From Tyto alba (taxonomy: Eukaryota > Chordata > Aves > Strigiformes > Tytonidae): a DNA stretch of 64,000 nucleotides. Position 1 is the first letter of the stretch, and each line of letters starts with the position of its first letter. The notes beneath the pieces are model-generated. The model saw only the letters and a program-made list of their open reading frames with translations, was not told the origin of the DNA and did not search any database. Of the stretch, positions 1 through 12,396 are shown in pieces. The translations under genes and the position numbers were made by a program. The DNA is taken from positions 7,071,730 through 7,135,729 of the forward strand of contig NW_024881324.1 in NCBI RefSeq assembly GCF_018691265.1. The letters are read 5' to 3'.

Positions 1-1012
1 TATTTGGTTGAACAGGTTAAAGGAGTGGAATAGTTTTGTATGTGGAGGACACTGCACGCTGAATGAAGGGGAAGTTTGGAAGGAAGTGAGAAAATAATTA
101 TGGAAGTAGTGGACAAGAAGGATGTAGCTGGTGGGACACCATTAAAATGTAGTACTGGATATGTTTCAGGTGCATTAAATACCAAATTTATGCATTACAG
201 TGAAGAACTAAGGCTGAACTTACAAATTTTAAATTGTTATTCTGAGCTGATGAGAATTGGGATCAAATGTTTTGGAGGTGATATCTCCTGATTACCTGGG
301 GATTCTTCCTCCATTGGGGTGATATGGCATGATTCACTGTCTGGCAGGGGTTGACTGAAACAAAGGCAAAGGAAAGCAGAAGTATGCTTATATTATAAAC
401 TTTCAGGTATGCTTCCTCTTGTAGGCCATTTTCTGATGTGTTACATTAGTGTGATTACATCCAGTGATTTGGGGGATATAAACACTGACAGAAAGTGGTT
501 CTACTTCATTTTACTGGAAAACTAACAAAACCTTGTAGTAAAGCCTGGCAGCAATGCTACTTCTCTCAGCTGTGCAGAATAGACTTGGCAAATCAGGAGG
601 ATAAGCTGTGAGCAAAATGATCAGAAATTAGTCTATAATGATTCCCTGCTTTCTAAATGAGCAAGATCTCTCATTAAGATTTGTAATACTAGAAGAAATA
701 CTATAATAACTTGACTTGATGTTTCTGGGGAAAAGGTGTAAGAGAGAAAGCCCATACTTCAGCTTGTCATAATGAATGCTTTACTTATTTCTAGTATCAT
801 ATTTTAGCATAACAATCATAAAAATGAAGACTGTAGTATTCTTGCTTGAGTGCACACTGTTTTCTTAAAAATGCAAGATTAATTTTATACTTTAGTGGTA
901 TACCACATCTTTCTTTCATATGGACTTCCTAAATGTTATAAAGATGCTCAAAAATTTCCATACCATATTTCATTTGCTTATACTATATGTTGGTTCAATA
1001 TGGTATAGAAAT

Positions 1013-1074
1013 AAAAAAAAAAAAAAACAAAAAAAAACAACAAAAAAAAAAAAAAAAAAAAAAAAAACAAAAAA
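1013..1074 (+). repeat. A-rich low-complexity tract
   Basis: About 60 bases of A broken only by single C residues. The lysine-rich open frame across it is low-complexity and not a gene. No retroposed gene body was recognised upstream. Confidence 0.97.
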
Positions 1075-2596
1075 CCAACTGAAAAACCCCAGTTATTTTC
1101 ATTTCTGGAGGCTTTTCAGAACTGCTTTTCAGAGATAAAAGTGAGGCATCAAAGTGCAATGCAGCAAAGTATTTTGACTTCAATAATAGGTGTACTGAAG
1201 CTTCAATGTTATGTTAAAGACACTGGGAATACTGTCTAGTCAGACATTTCTTCAGAATCTCATTCTGTCTCTGATTATAAAGCCTTAATGACCACAGTAA
1301 CAGCCAGCTAGGTCTGCAGCAAAAAGAGTAATGTCCTGCCTTTAGATCATACCTTCACCGCAGAGGAGCTGATTTTTGTGGCTTGTTCTGGGGCTCAGTA
1401 AGTCTGAGTTATTTTGATCTGGTAGAAGGAACAAATTCCTAAATCAAGGAATGTCCTCTTTCTAACTTCTTTTCTAATGATCTCTATTACTCTGTGTGTG
1501 TGCGTGTGAGCACACTAATTAGCTGGTGAGACTAAAATATATTGGAATACCTGAGTCTGCTCTATAAAACATAGTTTATAAATGGGTTCGCTTTGGAGGG
1601 AGGTCTGAGAGGGTACTAGTGGCAAAACAAGGTGCTTGCTGGTTGCTGAATGTATCTGAATTTTGAGTCTAACTTGTGGAAATGTTGTTTTTCAGTGATT
1701 TGGAATTTCCTTAAATCATATGTATTACTGCTTCAAATGAACAAGCACCACACCTGTCCCCACAAATACTCGGAGGCGGAACTTGATCTTCCAGGTTTAT
1801 TGTTCTCTTTACCCAAGAAGCCGTGTTTTAAAAATGTTTTTCCAATAAATAATATTTGTCTTTGTAAGAATTTATATATAATTGTTAGTTCTATATTTAC
1901 TGGCATGTGCTTAGTGCTGTGCTTCTCTACTGAGCAGTGAATGTATTTTAGTATCAAAAACTTTTATCATAAAAGCCTGTTTTCCATAGGTTTTTTTTGA
2001 GTCATCGTTCTTCTTTATCTTACATAGAAGGTGAGAGATTATTAAGAAACCTGTTTTTAATGTGTATTTTTAATTTAAATGCAGTCTGGAATAGCTTGTA
2101 TTTTCAAAGAAGACAAGGAAATAATGATCAATGCCTTAGCTGGGATGTGAGTTAACATTTGCACCAGCCATAGATTTTTTTCAATTAGCACTCCCTTAGA
2201 AAACCCATTCCCCTAGCCTTTGTCAATGTGCTGTAGGAGAAGAAGAGCAAATAGATTGGAAATGGTCTGCAGCTCAGGCTCCTGGGAAAATGTAACAGGT
2301 GTTACAGCTCAGCTGGGTATGAGCTTTATGAAAAAGACCCTCTCAGACTTTACCCATAGAATTCCCTTTCCTAGCCAGAGCTTCAAGTAGGAAGAAACTA
2401 ATGACTTCATTACCATCTCAATTCTGGGAAATGCTTGGTCCAGACCTGAATCATTAAAGGAAAGGTATAGCACTCTGTGTGACCTTACAAGATCAAAATG
2501 TTATTTAGAGCAATTCCATTAGTCAAGGCTATAAACCTGAAAGAACACACCCTTTTGCGTTGGCTTTTAGGCCATAAAATGTGTGTGTATGTCATG

Positions 2597-2640
2597 AGGA
2601 GGGGGGCAAGGAGCTGGAGGCTGGGGGAAGGGGGGGGGCG
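2597..2640 (+). repeat. G-rich tract
   Basis: G-rich stretch with runs of six, five and nine G separated by short purine-rich spacers. The nine-G run can supply two tracts, so the stretch fits a relaxed G-quadruplex pattern. Confidence 0.8.
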
Positions 2641-3756
2641 AGAAAAAACATATTCTGCACTCATTGTGCAGCAGAATTTCCTATGCTTTCTTTGAAAAGC
2701 CTCCACTTCCAGCACTTCTTCCCTTCACCCCGTGTTGTGACACATTTAATGGCTCTTGTCATTCTCCCTCTTCTAGGGGTTTCTAATTGGGGATGATACT
2801 GAAGCCAAGAATGATGTCAAAATTTCAAGCCATGCAAAATGAAATATATTTATTTAATGCTGTAGTAATTGAAAGCATCTCTTTATTACATCTTTTGCTA
2901 CCTTAAAAAATAAAAGGGAACAGCATGACATACAGAAGACTGACTTTGGGGCTATTTTCCTTTTATCCATTACTGCTTTTGCAGTTATAAGGAAAAGAAA
3001 CCTTGCTTGGTGAAACTAGATTCTTGCTAGCTGTCTGGGATTTCTTTACATAATGATAAGACTGGATTTGAAACCCTGGCCAAAAGTCTTTTAATAGTAG
3101 AACAAAATACTCATGTTTTGGATCATTTTAATGGACTTGGTCAATAAGGAAAAACTAAATATGTTTTTCCACACAAGCTGCCACCTTGTCTTTTTATTTA
3201 TAAACTATTTTCTGACTCCCTATGGAGTCCACTTCCAGAGCCATGTACAGTGCTTAGAGGCTGCCTGCTTACCTGCCCTTGCAAGGAAGGCATGGTGAAC
3301 TGGAATTATTCAATAGCTGCCTAGTGACCACTGTCTTTGCACAGAAGTAATCAACAAGGCAGGCTGTTCGTTAATTGTCATCCTGGATTTGATTATGCCT
3401 ATTGAAAGAACTTTTATTCTGATATCAATAAATGTGTTGCTAATTCTCTTGCTCTGCTTGTTTGCAACTCATGCATTCTTCTTCATGTGGATTCTCACAA
3501 ATTAGGTGAAAGCAGCCTTCTCTTGTTCTAGGTGTTGCTTGTTAAAAATATTGGTACAGCATGTCTCAGACCATATCACTGCTTGAAAGGTCTAGAAAGT
3601 CTGCATAAAAGGCTACCACTAGAGTGCTTTAAAGGATTTGTTTTGCATTCCAATATTGGTCTGAAGTCAGGACTTGCCTAATAGCTTATTTTTTCACTTG
3701 TGAAAAGGTGACAACAGCCTTTTCCTTAGCAGTATATTGTGGTGTGTATTTAAAAA

Positions 3757-3825
3757 AACAAAAATAACCAACACCCCACCCTATTCCCTCCCCAAACCAA
3801 CCAAACAAAAAAAAAAACCCACCAC
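3757..3825 (+). repeat. A/C-rich low-complexity tract with an 11-A run
   Basis: Plus-strand A/C-rich stretch with ccaacc and ccaaac units around an A11 run at 3807-3817. No mobile element was recognised. Confidence 0.85.
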
Positions 3826-4431
3826 CTAACTCCTGGTTTAGGAGAATCTAAGTAGTGACAGGGGTTTTTTCTAATCAGGAGAAATTTATGTATCTGTGTG
3901 TAGGATCGTTAAAGTAGCCATTTTCCCTTCACCTGATGGTGCTTGCAGTTTGTATTTCCTGACACCAGAAGTTCATTGTATTTAATAAGCAACTTCCTAT
4001 TGCATTAGCAAATTTCCATCTGGTTGGAAACGTACCTGATTCTATTACTACATTTGTCTTCACGGCTATGATGCAAAAGATAATTTGCTTATAGTTTCAT
4101 AAATATAGCTAATGCAATGATATGTACATCATATTACCCACAAAAATGTTTTGCTTTCTGCAGGGTACTTCTGAATTTATGAATGAACTGAGAATGTGAA
4201 CAGAAAGGGGAGATAGCTGCTGCTTCTACAAGCCTGGTGATGTCCCAAAACTTTACAGAGGCTTTAGAAAGAAAATTACAGGAAAGGGTAAGAAGAGGAA
4301 ATAAAATTACTGTCTGAAAATGTCAATGCTCTTTGTGTTTGCATGTGAGAGGGAAGAAGGACAGTACCTATGTTTTACATGTGAGCAGGATTTTTGAAGA
4401 GGTATCTGCCCTTTGGAAAATTAGAGAATGC

Positions 4432-4452
4432 ATGAGATGAGATGAGATGATA
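4432..4452 (+). repeat. (ATGAG)n short pentanucleotide repeat
   Basis: About four tandem copies of ATGAG, ending in the degenerate gatagg. Confidence 0.85.
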
Positions 4453-4920
4453 GGATGTCCCTGAAATCTTACTCTGTTACAGTTTGACAACGCAGCCTAA
4501 AAAGTAGAAACCTGTAAATTAGTAGCGTCATAAAAATCTGATTTGAAGCTTTAGGCAGGGCTGAGGAGGAACTATTGAGTGAAATGTTAATAATGGGATT
4601 TTATCACCTGAGTTTTATCAGGCTCCAAGAAGCCTCAGCAAACAAGTCATCTTAGTGGATTTTATTAGTAATGGGACAACATGCACAGTGCTGTTCTATG
4701 TCCATTTTAGAGGTGCTCAGAAGAGGTGTGGATGGCTTTACTGACTTGCCTATTGTCACATAAGAAAACTGCAGCAGACAGGGAAAATAAGCCAGGAGTT
4801 CAGAGTTGGTTCCCTGAGACACTTAGAGCAAAATCCCTCATGGTAAGTGCCATATAGAAACATTTCTGCTCTAAAGAACATATGGCCTAGCTGCAAGAAG
4901 TAGATGAAATGCCTTGGCTT

Positions 4921-4960
4921 CCCCCCACCCCACCCCACCCCCCCCCCAAAAAAAAAAAAA
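4921..4960. repeat. C-rich tract followed by poly-A
   Basis: C6-A-C4-A-C4-A followed by about ten C and then thirteen A. On the minus strand the C-rich half gives G-tracts of at least four separated by single T residues, which matches the strict G-quadruplex pattern. Confidence 0.95.
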
Positions 4961-7110
4961 CCAACCCAAAACCATGGAAAGTCAGTATCAGCACAGTTTG
5001 GGGGTTTAGTTTTTAAATAAATAAACAAAAAAGAAATCAGGATACTTGCATGTACATCAGTACTTAGTCTTCTGGTGGTAAATACATGATAGCATGGGGT
5101 ATTGCAGTACAGTAGTGTGGCAGTAGGAGGGTGGGAAGGGTAGGAGGCTTTCCTTGGGGAGGCCATCCCATTGCTTTCTGCTTCTTTCAGCTCTTCCTGT
5201 AGCTGACATTGCTGTCACTGCAGACCTGCAGGTTACCCAATACTGCCAGCAGTGGGACCACTCTGTGGGACTCAAGCATATTGATTCCCACATGGAATCT
5301 CCCAGTCTGACACAGCCAGGAGATGTATCTCTTGCCACCTTACCTACAGTTTTGAATGACACTCAGGTAGCACCATATTACAAGGTGGTTGTCATATCAC
5401 TTATGCTGATATCCTACCTTCCTATTCCAGGGGGACACGTGGCTGTTTTTCAATGTGATGTGCAGGGAACAAAGCAGAGCAAGCTATATGAAATCATTTT
5501 GGCCCTTGCTATCAACAGATAATGTGGAGATAGCTCATGGTTTCCCCAGTGTATGGAAAGACCACAGAAATGCTGATAAACGATTTGCTATGTGTTTTGC
5601 CACCACAAATTAGTGCATTGATGAGGCATCCTGCAAAAGCAGTGTTTGTCTTTCTGAAGATGTGCAAGTATATTTACCAGTGAGTACTAATGAAGTGTGC
5701 TTGTGAAGGAAATGAAGCCTCAAGTGTGTGTAATTATGTCCCTTCCCTCTACGCTAGCTGCCAAGAGGCTGATAACAAGAGTCCGTCACCTATAACTGCA
5801 ATAGGGATTTTGTCTGTTATCTGCCATTTGCTCTGTGTATTAAGAACCTTGTAGGAACCCTTTCTGTTAGAGATGATGGATGTTAGGCTTAAATTCAGAA
5901 ATGCATCTTTGTTTTCAGAAATGTGTGAGTTTAAAGATACTAAGATCTATTTGGTGTGTCATGCCACACTGAGCATCTGGCATCAGGCATGTCTACCAGT
6001 TTCATCTGAAAGCTCTAAATATGTTCTGAAGTCCATTGTTAACTTCATTCTTAATTAGGATCTATGCAAGTCTATCATACACTTGTTTAAAACTGGGACT
6101 GCAAAAGAAGTGTATGATAGGGTCACTTATCCTCTCTGGAAGTTCAATGTCTGTTTTACATGTTAAGATAAAGAGCTTGGAGCCTAACATGAGGCAATAA
6201 TGTTTGACAACTTTGACTGGAGTCTCCTTGTTTCATCAGATGTTTCACAGAATAGCCTAACTTTATACACTAATGAAATCCTGTAAGATGTCAGATTGCA
6301 ACTGTACAACATACTGAGAAAGAAAATCAAGAGCTACATGGGAAAGCACGTGATGCTAATTTCAGAATTTGTCCAAATAGCTACATGTGTTGGCTGCATA
6401 ACTGATGCTCTGAAAAGAAATCAGACCCAGAAAAGGAGTAATGTTCTCTGACTCTTTGTTAGCAAGTAGATGTTATATCAAAGGTATAGCCATGCAGTAA
6501 AAAATCAATGATCTCTCTGAAAGAGCTATGCAGATAGTCTTTCTTTCCTGATGAGGACAGGTTTTTGTTTTCCCTGAGGGAGATGATCCTTTTCTTGCTA
6601 TTGGGAGAAAGAGAGTGAGGCAGGTTTGAAAATCAGACAACTTTAAGCCTGTTGCAGGTTCAGGTTTCAAGCATACATAGTCCTGTGGGTTCAGCATCAG
6701 TGTTTATCTAAGCGTGATTGCGTTCGACTATCTTGTTAAAAATTTTATTCTTTGGTGTCTATGTTAAACTGCCACTAATTATATCTTTTGGGTTAAAACC
6801 AGTCAAACTGAGCATCTGTTATGTTTCTGAGCAGCTGGCTAGTGCATCTGGGATAAACTATCCCTCGATGTGGAGAGAGGTGGAGGATGGAATAGTTAAC
6901 TGCCTGAGAAACAGCTCGCTGCTGCTGGTAAGACTGGTCTCTGTCCAAAGCTGTACTGTGGTGGATGGGGTAAGAAGCCCGGTGGGCACAGAGAGGACAG
7001 TATGAAGTCACTATGATGATGATGACTGCTAGAGCGACTGCAGAAGCATCTGTTTCCAGAGCCAGTGAGCTTGCTTTTTGGCCAGTGACCGTAGTTTCTG
7101 TATGCATGTA
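4961..7110. other. non-coding stretch, no gene seen
   Basis: Opposing open frames overlap at 5057-5522 (101 codons minus, 122 codons plus), preceded by a pyrimidine tract ending in ttctttcag at about 5190. Neither has a recognisable motif and they overlap antisense, so neither is called. The 13-bp inverted repeat at 6072 is the only other structure. Confidence 0.6.
6072..6120. repeat. perfect 13-bp inverted repeat with 23-nt loop
   Basis: The left arm ctatcatacactt (6072-6084) is the exact reverse complement of the right arm aagtgtatgatag (6108-6120). The arms can form a stem with a 23-base loop. No tandem or transposon context was recognised. Confidence 0.9.
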
Positions 7111-7129
7111 GCCATGGGTTCATTACAGT

Positions 7130-7260
7130 ACATCCAATGGAAGAGTACTCTGCTTATTTGGTGCAAGAGATAAAGAATTCCCATTTCGCCTGGAACTGGA
7201 CACCAACGAATACAACAAAGGCTTTATTAATGACCAGGTGAGCAGTAACTACCAGCACCT
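7130..7260 (-). mobile_element. possible endogenous retroviral LTR fragment (R/U5-like)
   Basis: On the minus strand this reads cattaataaagcctttg (a polyadenylation signal) followed at once by ttgtattcgttggtgtcc and a moderately GC-rich stretch. That layout is common just after the AATAAA of retroviral LTRs. No gag, pol or env remnant, primer-binding site or polypurine tract is visible next to it, so at best it is a solo or truncated LTR. The same interval on the plus strand has an open frame from 7112 to about 7360 with no ATG and a CAG|GTGAGC donor-like site at 7237/7238, so an exon is the competing reading. I favour the LTR reading only weakly. Confidence 0.3.
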
Positions 7261-8505
7261 CCATCTAAAGCTAGCAAGAACCGTAAGAAACAGAGTTGAG
7301 AAGAAATGGGAATTGAGAACAATGAGAAGTGAGTTACTAGCTTCCTCCTTGGGCTTGTGATGGTTTAACAGTTTGGGAACAAAAGCCTCCATCATTCAGC
7401 TGATAAATATTAATTATAACTGGTTTCTGGGCTATTGTTACAAATGGATAATACTTGTTAGCTTTTTTAGAAAGTTTACCTTTTTGAAGGGATTGCTAGG
7501 ATTTGTGCCAGTCTGAGAGAAAGGGACCTTTTGCGTAGAAAAGAAAGCTTGTATCATCCCCATAAACTCTGAATGCTCAACTGTATCAGAATTAGGTATT
7601 GGTGTATGGTAGATTCCAACTGTTATGACATGCATTTATTGCCTGTCTCTCTCCCTTCCTTCTGTGCTTCTCCTGGCAATGGGTTGGTGGAACATGAATG
7701 AGACAGAGCTGACTTTACATCTGTGCCTTATCCAAGAAAATGGACAGTCTGCAGCTGGTAGAGTACAGTTGAAAAAACAGTAGCTTGAGTGCATTTATAC
7801 TGCTTATTACAGGCGACACACCCTATATAAATTCAAACTATGTTTCTACATTCTGATATTAATCTTAGAATAAAATAAATACAGAAATCAGGTTTTAAAT
7901 ATAATTGCTTATAAATTGTAAAATTTGCTGCTGAAGTCTTAATATATATAGTAAAAATTGTTAAAAATGTTGTACTCCATCCCACAGTGAAGAAGAGTCT
8001 GAAGCTTGTTATGCACCCTCTTCAACATGTCAGTAAGGAAAACAGACATGACAATTAAATCTAATTCAATGTCATTTTTTCTGTTTTGTCATTCTATTTA
8101 TTGGGAGGGAGACAAGGAAATAGTTTACTTTTTGGTAAACAAAGAGGATAACTTGTCCCAAGGCCTAGTGAATATGTCTGCATTTTTGTTTAGGATATAT
8201 GATTCTTAGTTTTTCTCACATCTGTCCACCCTCTCACTAAGAGAAATTTTGTGGGAGACTTTAAGTACACAACCTGTACTTGTGCAGATGAAGGAAAGTC
8301 TTGGTCTTACCTGCTTTTTGTATCTTGTTTGATTTCTCTCATTAGAAGTGAAGTGAGTTTAAAGTCCACTGTGTACCTTGGCCTTTATGGGATGAATTTC
8401 ACTTGGTGTACTCAAGCACAAAGATGATGCTTATGAATGCAGGGCTACTGCTTTGGTGACTCTTGACTTCCTCTTGGGTTTAACTCATATTTACACTTAC
8501 AAGGA

Positions 8506-8550
8506 TTCCTGGTAGTTTGAGAAAATTTCTGTGAAGTCTTCCTGGTAGTT
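8506..8550. repeat. 12-bp direct repeat (TTCCTGGTAGTT), period 33
   Basis: Identical 12-mers at 8506-8517 and 8539-8550. The spacer does not repeat. This could be a small local duplication or chance. Confidence 0.7.
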
Positions 8551-9424
8551 CAATCTCTTGGTGTTGGTACTGTACAGCCCAGGAATGAAACATGACTATT
8601 ACTTTATCCAAGAGCAAAATGGGCAAAGAGTATTTCATAATTGTCCTCCCTCTAGAAACTGGAATCTTTAGTCAAATGCAATCCTGAATGTTAGTATGAA
8701 ATGGAAAATATCAAGGGAATTCACTCTGTTTCTTATGTTATATGACCAAGATGCAGTGCATCTTGCTTGCTGGTTCTACCATCAGTTTGCTCCTGATACT
8801 AACTGCAAGTGCAATGAGAATGTTGTTCCATTGCTCCGCAAGGAAATTGGTGGAAAATAGATAGAAACCAGTAACACAGCTAACAAACTGTTGTTCTGCA
8901 TGGTGATAATCTGGTAATCCTTGCTCAATTTCCTTCCAGCACAATTAATTATTTGTGTTTGGTTTTGTTATGAGAAAGTGTGTTGTGATAACTTCCTTTA
9001 GTAGCTCAAAATATAACACCAAACTCCCTGCTGGCATGACTTCAAGAGCAGAGTGGTGCCAGCAGATAATTTGGCCTAGATTATTTTTAAGAAGGTTGTC
9101 AGTCTTGTTTTTCTCTATTACATGCTTACTGTGGTAATATCAAATATTTATTCTACCGATTACAGATTTAACTCTAAACAGACTCAGTGGAATAATCTCT
9201 TGACCTGTGCAGTGACAGAGACAGCTCCCCTCATAGAGCTGTTTGAAAATGAGACTGATTCCTGTTGTGAAAGTTTTTATTTAAACTGTATTACCAGAAA
9301 TCTCAAAACTGTGGGTTTTTCATGCAAGTATTGTCCTTTCTGCTCTTTCTGAAATATCTGATGAAGTTCCCTGATCAAAAACCTGGGATTGGAAACCATG
9401 GCTCTTACTTTTTATTTTCTTTCC

Positions 9425-9447
9425 TTTTTTTTTTTTTTTTTTTTTTT
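9425..9447 (-). repeat. T23 homopolymer
   Basis: Twenty-three consecutive T within a wider T-rich flank. Confidence 0.97.
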
Positions 9448-9492
9448 ACATAATTATGCTCACTCACCTGTATACATATGCACATATAAGTA

Positions 9493-9508
9493 TGTGTGTG
9501 CACACACA
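9493..9508. repeat. 16-bp perfect palindrome (TG)4(CA)4
   Basis: TGTGTGTG is followed directly by CACACACA, giving a 16-bp self-complementary palindrome made of two back-to-back dinucleotide repeats. It sits in a wider alternating purine/pyrimidine stretch (9466-9508). Confidence 0.9.
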
Positions 9509-10219
9509 AGCAGTCAAATACTCCTCTTAGCTTTGGAAGGGCAAAAGAGAAAACATTAACATCCCATTAGCTGCAGGGTTCACATGCGGGGTCTATAAAT
9601 AAATTTGGCTTTGGGTTACAGAACATGTTGAGAGAAAACCATAATAAAACGTAGGTGCTTCTTACATCACTCACTAGCTCACTGATGTATTTGTGTCCCT
9701 GTTCCCTCCCTGCTGCCTACAACCTCTTACATGTCCTTGGAACACAGACTCCCCTCCCCTATAGGAAGTCTCATTCATTCATGTTTTGAAGGAATTTCTT
9801 AATTCTCTTTCAGTAAGATTACCGCCATCCGTGTCCCTTTTCCTTCCCTCTGCCTTTGCCAGAGAGAGAGAGGAGCAGGGCCTGCCCAGATGGTTGAGGA
9901 CCAAAAAGAAGGAACATTTTCTCATGCTTTTAAAAAGACCACTTTCTTTCCTGCCTAATATTTAGCTCCTTCAAATGCAAATGGAGAGGTTTCACTCCAA
10001 GGTTAGCATAACAATTATGGGAAAGCTTTAAATCTGAAGCATTTGTTTACACGATGAAAGGAGTCCACAGTCCAAAAGCACTGAGGCCAGGTCTTTTCAG
10101 TAGCTATTTTCTGACTAAGTAGTGAACTGCAAGTCAATTTTAGACCACAAAGAAAACCAATTTATATCAGTGTGTAAGCTAATTTTGGAGGGAGTTCTAC
10201 ATTATAAACGATGGTGGGG

Positions 10220-10255
10220 TTTTTTTTTTTTTTTTTGTTTTTTGTTTTTTTTTTT
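10220..10255 (-). repeat. T-rich tract
   Basis: Thirty-six bases of T broken only by two G. Confidence 0.97.
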
Positions 10256-11349
10256 AAAGTGACTGTTACTGAAATAAACTCCTGATTTCCCCATTCCCCA
10301 ACCCTTTGCATCTTGCTATTTAATGAGCCCCCAAATGTCTTGGATGCTAATGACCATTCTCCAGTGCCCTCAGAAGAAGGGACATGAAGGATCTGGGAAA
10401 ACAGTTTCATTGATTCCAGGTGGGTGGTTGTCCAAAAACTTTTACTGATGCTCAGGAGTGAATTCCAGGTGGACAGAACTCATGCCAAATAAATATTTTT
10501 TTTCTATCTTGGTTTCTGTTTAACTTTCTTCCCCTGTTGCTCACTCTCTGAGTGCAAACTCTTGTTAGTGAACTTTTCCTTGGTAAAAATGTTCTGGAGT
10601 GACAACTCTTGGGATACAGCCATTCCATGGAAGCTGTAAGACACACCTATTGTGAACAGATTCATATTTCTTCATTGCTATGCTTTTAGTGTGCTGTAGT
10701 CCTGAAATAATAATAATAATGCTGTATGATACTACTTGACAACTAGATGTTTCCATTTCTTTTGTTGGTTAGAACCTTCCCCAGAAAAACTCTTTTGTCA
10801 CTGGTTCACATTGACTTTCAGTAGCATCAAAGTACCTGTAAATGCTTCAGGCATTTTGCTGAATTTCTGCATTATAAAGTTGGTATAGCAGCACTGTGAT
10901 GCTGTTGCTTCTCATCCCAGACAAGACTGCAGACAAATTACGTGCATCAGAGGTAACTTTGGCTAGTGATGATAAGGGAGAAGGATGCTCTTGCTTAGGT
11001 GCCAAGGCAATGTCATCAGCTAAAACCAAGCAAGACCTCATTTTTTGAGATACATTGCCTACAGCAAACCATCTCAGGTTCATTCATGTGAATGGGGAAG
11101 GGGCTTCTACTGGTTCCGAGTATTTGGGGGCTTTAGTCTCTTCACTCTGAGAGGAGTTTTCTTTGTGGAAAGCCTCAGAAAAAGTTTTCAGAATGCAGTT
11201 GTTTCCCAAGCAAAGTGGCTCTTTTCTCTCTCACAAGAAATTTTGTACAAATGCCACAAAATCCTGCAGTGCTGTTCTTAGTTACATAATCTATATATTG
11301 AGAAGCAAGCACTTGTTGGTTTATTCTCCCTAAGCTTTCAAGAGGACGG

Positions 11350-11520
11350 AAAACACAGAACCGTATACAGCTTAGGTGGAAGGGCCCTCAATAGGCTACT
11401 CAGTCCATCTCCCTATCCTCCAGCAAGATCATCTGTAGCAATGTCTTTCCTGACAAATGCTTGCCTAAGCTGTCGACTGAACCTACAAAATATTTTACAG
11501 CTGTAGAATCTGGCTCCTAA
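11350..11520 (-). mobile_element. CR1 LINE 3' fragment, old and diverged
   Basis: Read on the minus strand this resembles the 3' untranslated end of an older CR1 retrotransposon. On the plus strand the recognisable order is a cacagaaccgtat start, a ggtggaagggccctca stretch, then cagtccatctccctatcct and tgacaaatgcttgcctaa. All of these have counterparts in CR1 3' ends as I know them. No reverse-transcriptase coding part is present, so it is a 5'-truncated copy as most CR1 insertions are. It is clearly more diverged than the copies at 51784 and 55111. The right-hand boundary is uncertain because similarity fades after about 11520. Confidence 0.65.
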
Positions 11521-12194
11521 ATGATCACCTGACTTGTCTACTCCTGTGGAAACAGACCACATAAAATAAGTGATTCCCTTGATTAACTAGAATTAGTGCA
11601 ACTGTATGCATCTTGTATTTGTTGAGTTCATGAACCACTTTGAATACACTTGCCTACAATGTGCACTCTGAAAGAATGATTGTATTAACCAAACAATCTC
11701 TTATGCAGCTAACAACAGCTAATAATATACATTACACTGCCTCATTTGTAGAAGAGTCATTGTCTTTTCCCTTGCTTTTCATCCCTTGATGCATTTATTG
11801 GAAATCTAAGTCCGTAATACAGATAAATTGATGAGTTACTCCACGATGGGAAATATTCACTACTTTGGTCCCTGATTGGGGTGCTTGGGATACATTTAGG
11901 ATGTAAATGGAAAAAGAAGTTCTGCAAGAAGTGTACTAAATTCTTAAACTCTCTTAAGATTGCTTATCCCACTTGTTGCTTCAGGTAAGATCCTCTTTTC
12001 TTTTAATATGTTCAGTATGTTTCATGGATCTTCACCAAGATTTGCAGACTGTAATGACCCTATAGGAGTCATTGTAACTTGTCATTGTGGCAATTTCTAC
12101 TGTGAAGAGTTAGTATATGTGCTAGCCTGTTGTAGATCTGGAGGTTGTACAAAGTTTTTCTAAGTTTTATTTTGATCTGCACAATGGCAGCTTT

Positions 12195-12207
12195 AAAAAA
12201 AAAAAAA
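12195..12207 (+). repeat. A13 homopolymer
   Basis: A13 followed by caaaacc, the A-then-AAC decay pattern seen at several A-runs in this window. Confidence 0.95.
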
Positions 12208-12372
12208 CAAAACCAAAGAACCTACCCTCAAAGCCAGGGGTTGCTAGCCCACTAAGTATATTTTAAAGAAATGCTTACAAAAGCAAAGATACCCTTCATG
12301 TTATTGTAATGCTCAAAGCTTGGTCTTTTAGACCTTTCTTTGTAGCAATGGATAGGTTATATAACTATTTTT

Positions 12373-12396
12373 TAACCTTCTAACCTTTTAACCTTC
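12373..12396. repeat. three tandem copies of an 8-bp unit (TAACCTTC)
   Basis: TAACCTTC, TAACCTTT and TAACCTTC lie head to tail, with one substitution in the middle copy. Confidence 0.88.

Larger units (their letters stand above)
75..4900. other. non-coding stretch, no gene seen
   Basis: AT-rich unique-looking sequence. Apart from the A-rich tract at 1013, the G-rich tract at 2597, the A/C tract at 3757 and the ATGAG repeat at 4432, I see no recognisable gene, exon or transposon. All open frames are short and lack domains. Confidence 0.7.
7445..11345. other. non-coding stretch, no gene seen
   Basis: AT-rich unique sequence with the T-runs at 9425 and 10220 and the (TG)4(CA)4 palindrome at 9493. 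The part from 9540 to 10130 has few low-complexity runs and includes an octamer word, atgcaaat, near 9974. Nothing here supports a gene. Confidence 0.65.

Noticed and set aside
920..1183. Lysine-rich and phenylalanine-rich open frames on opposite strands
   Set aside because: Both are translations of the A-rich tract at 1013-1074.
5057..5522. Overlapping antisense open frames, with a pyrimidine tract and AG before the plus-strand one
   Set aside because: Both strands are open over the same interval and neither protein contains a recognisable motif; no matching donor site defines an exon.
7354..7370. tgtgatggtttaac, which resembles the 5' start of some avian LTRs
   Set aside because: The match ends after 14 bases and the following sequence does not continue as an LTR; the orientation also conflicts with the minus-strand LTR-like signal next to it.
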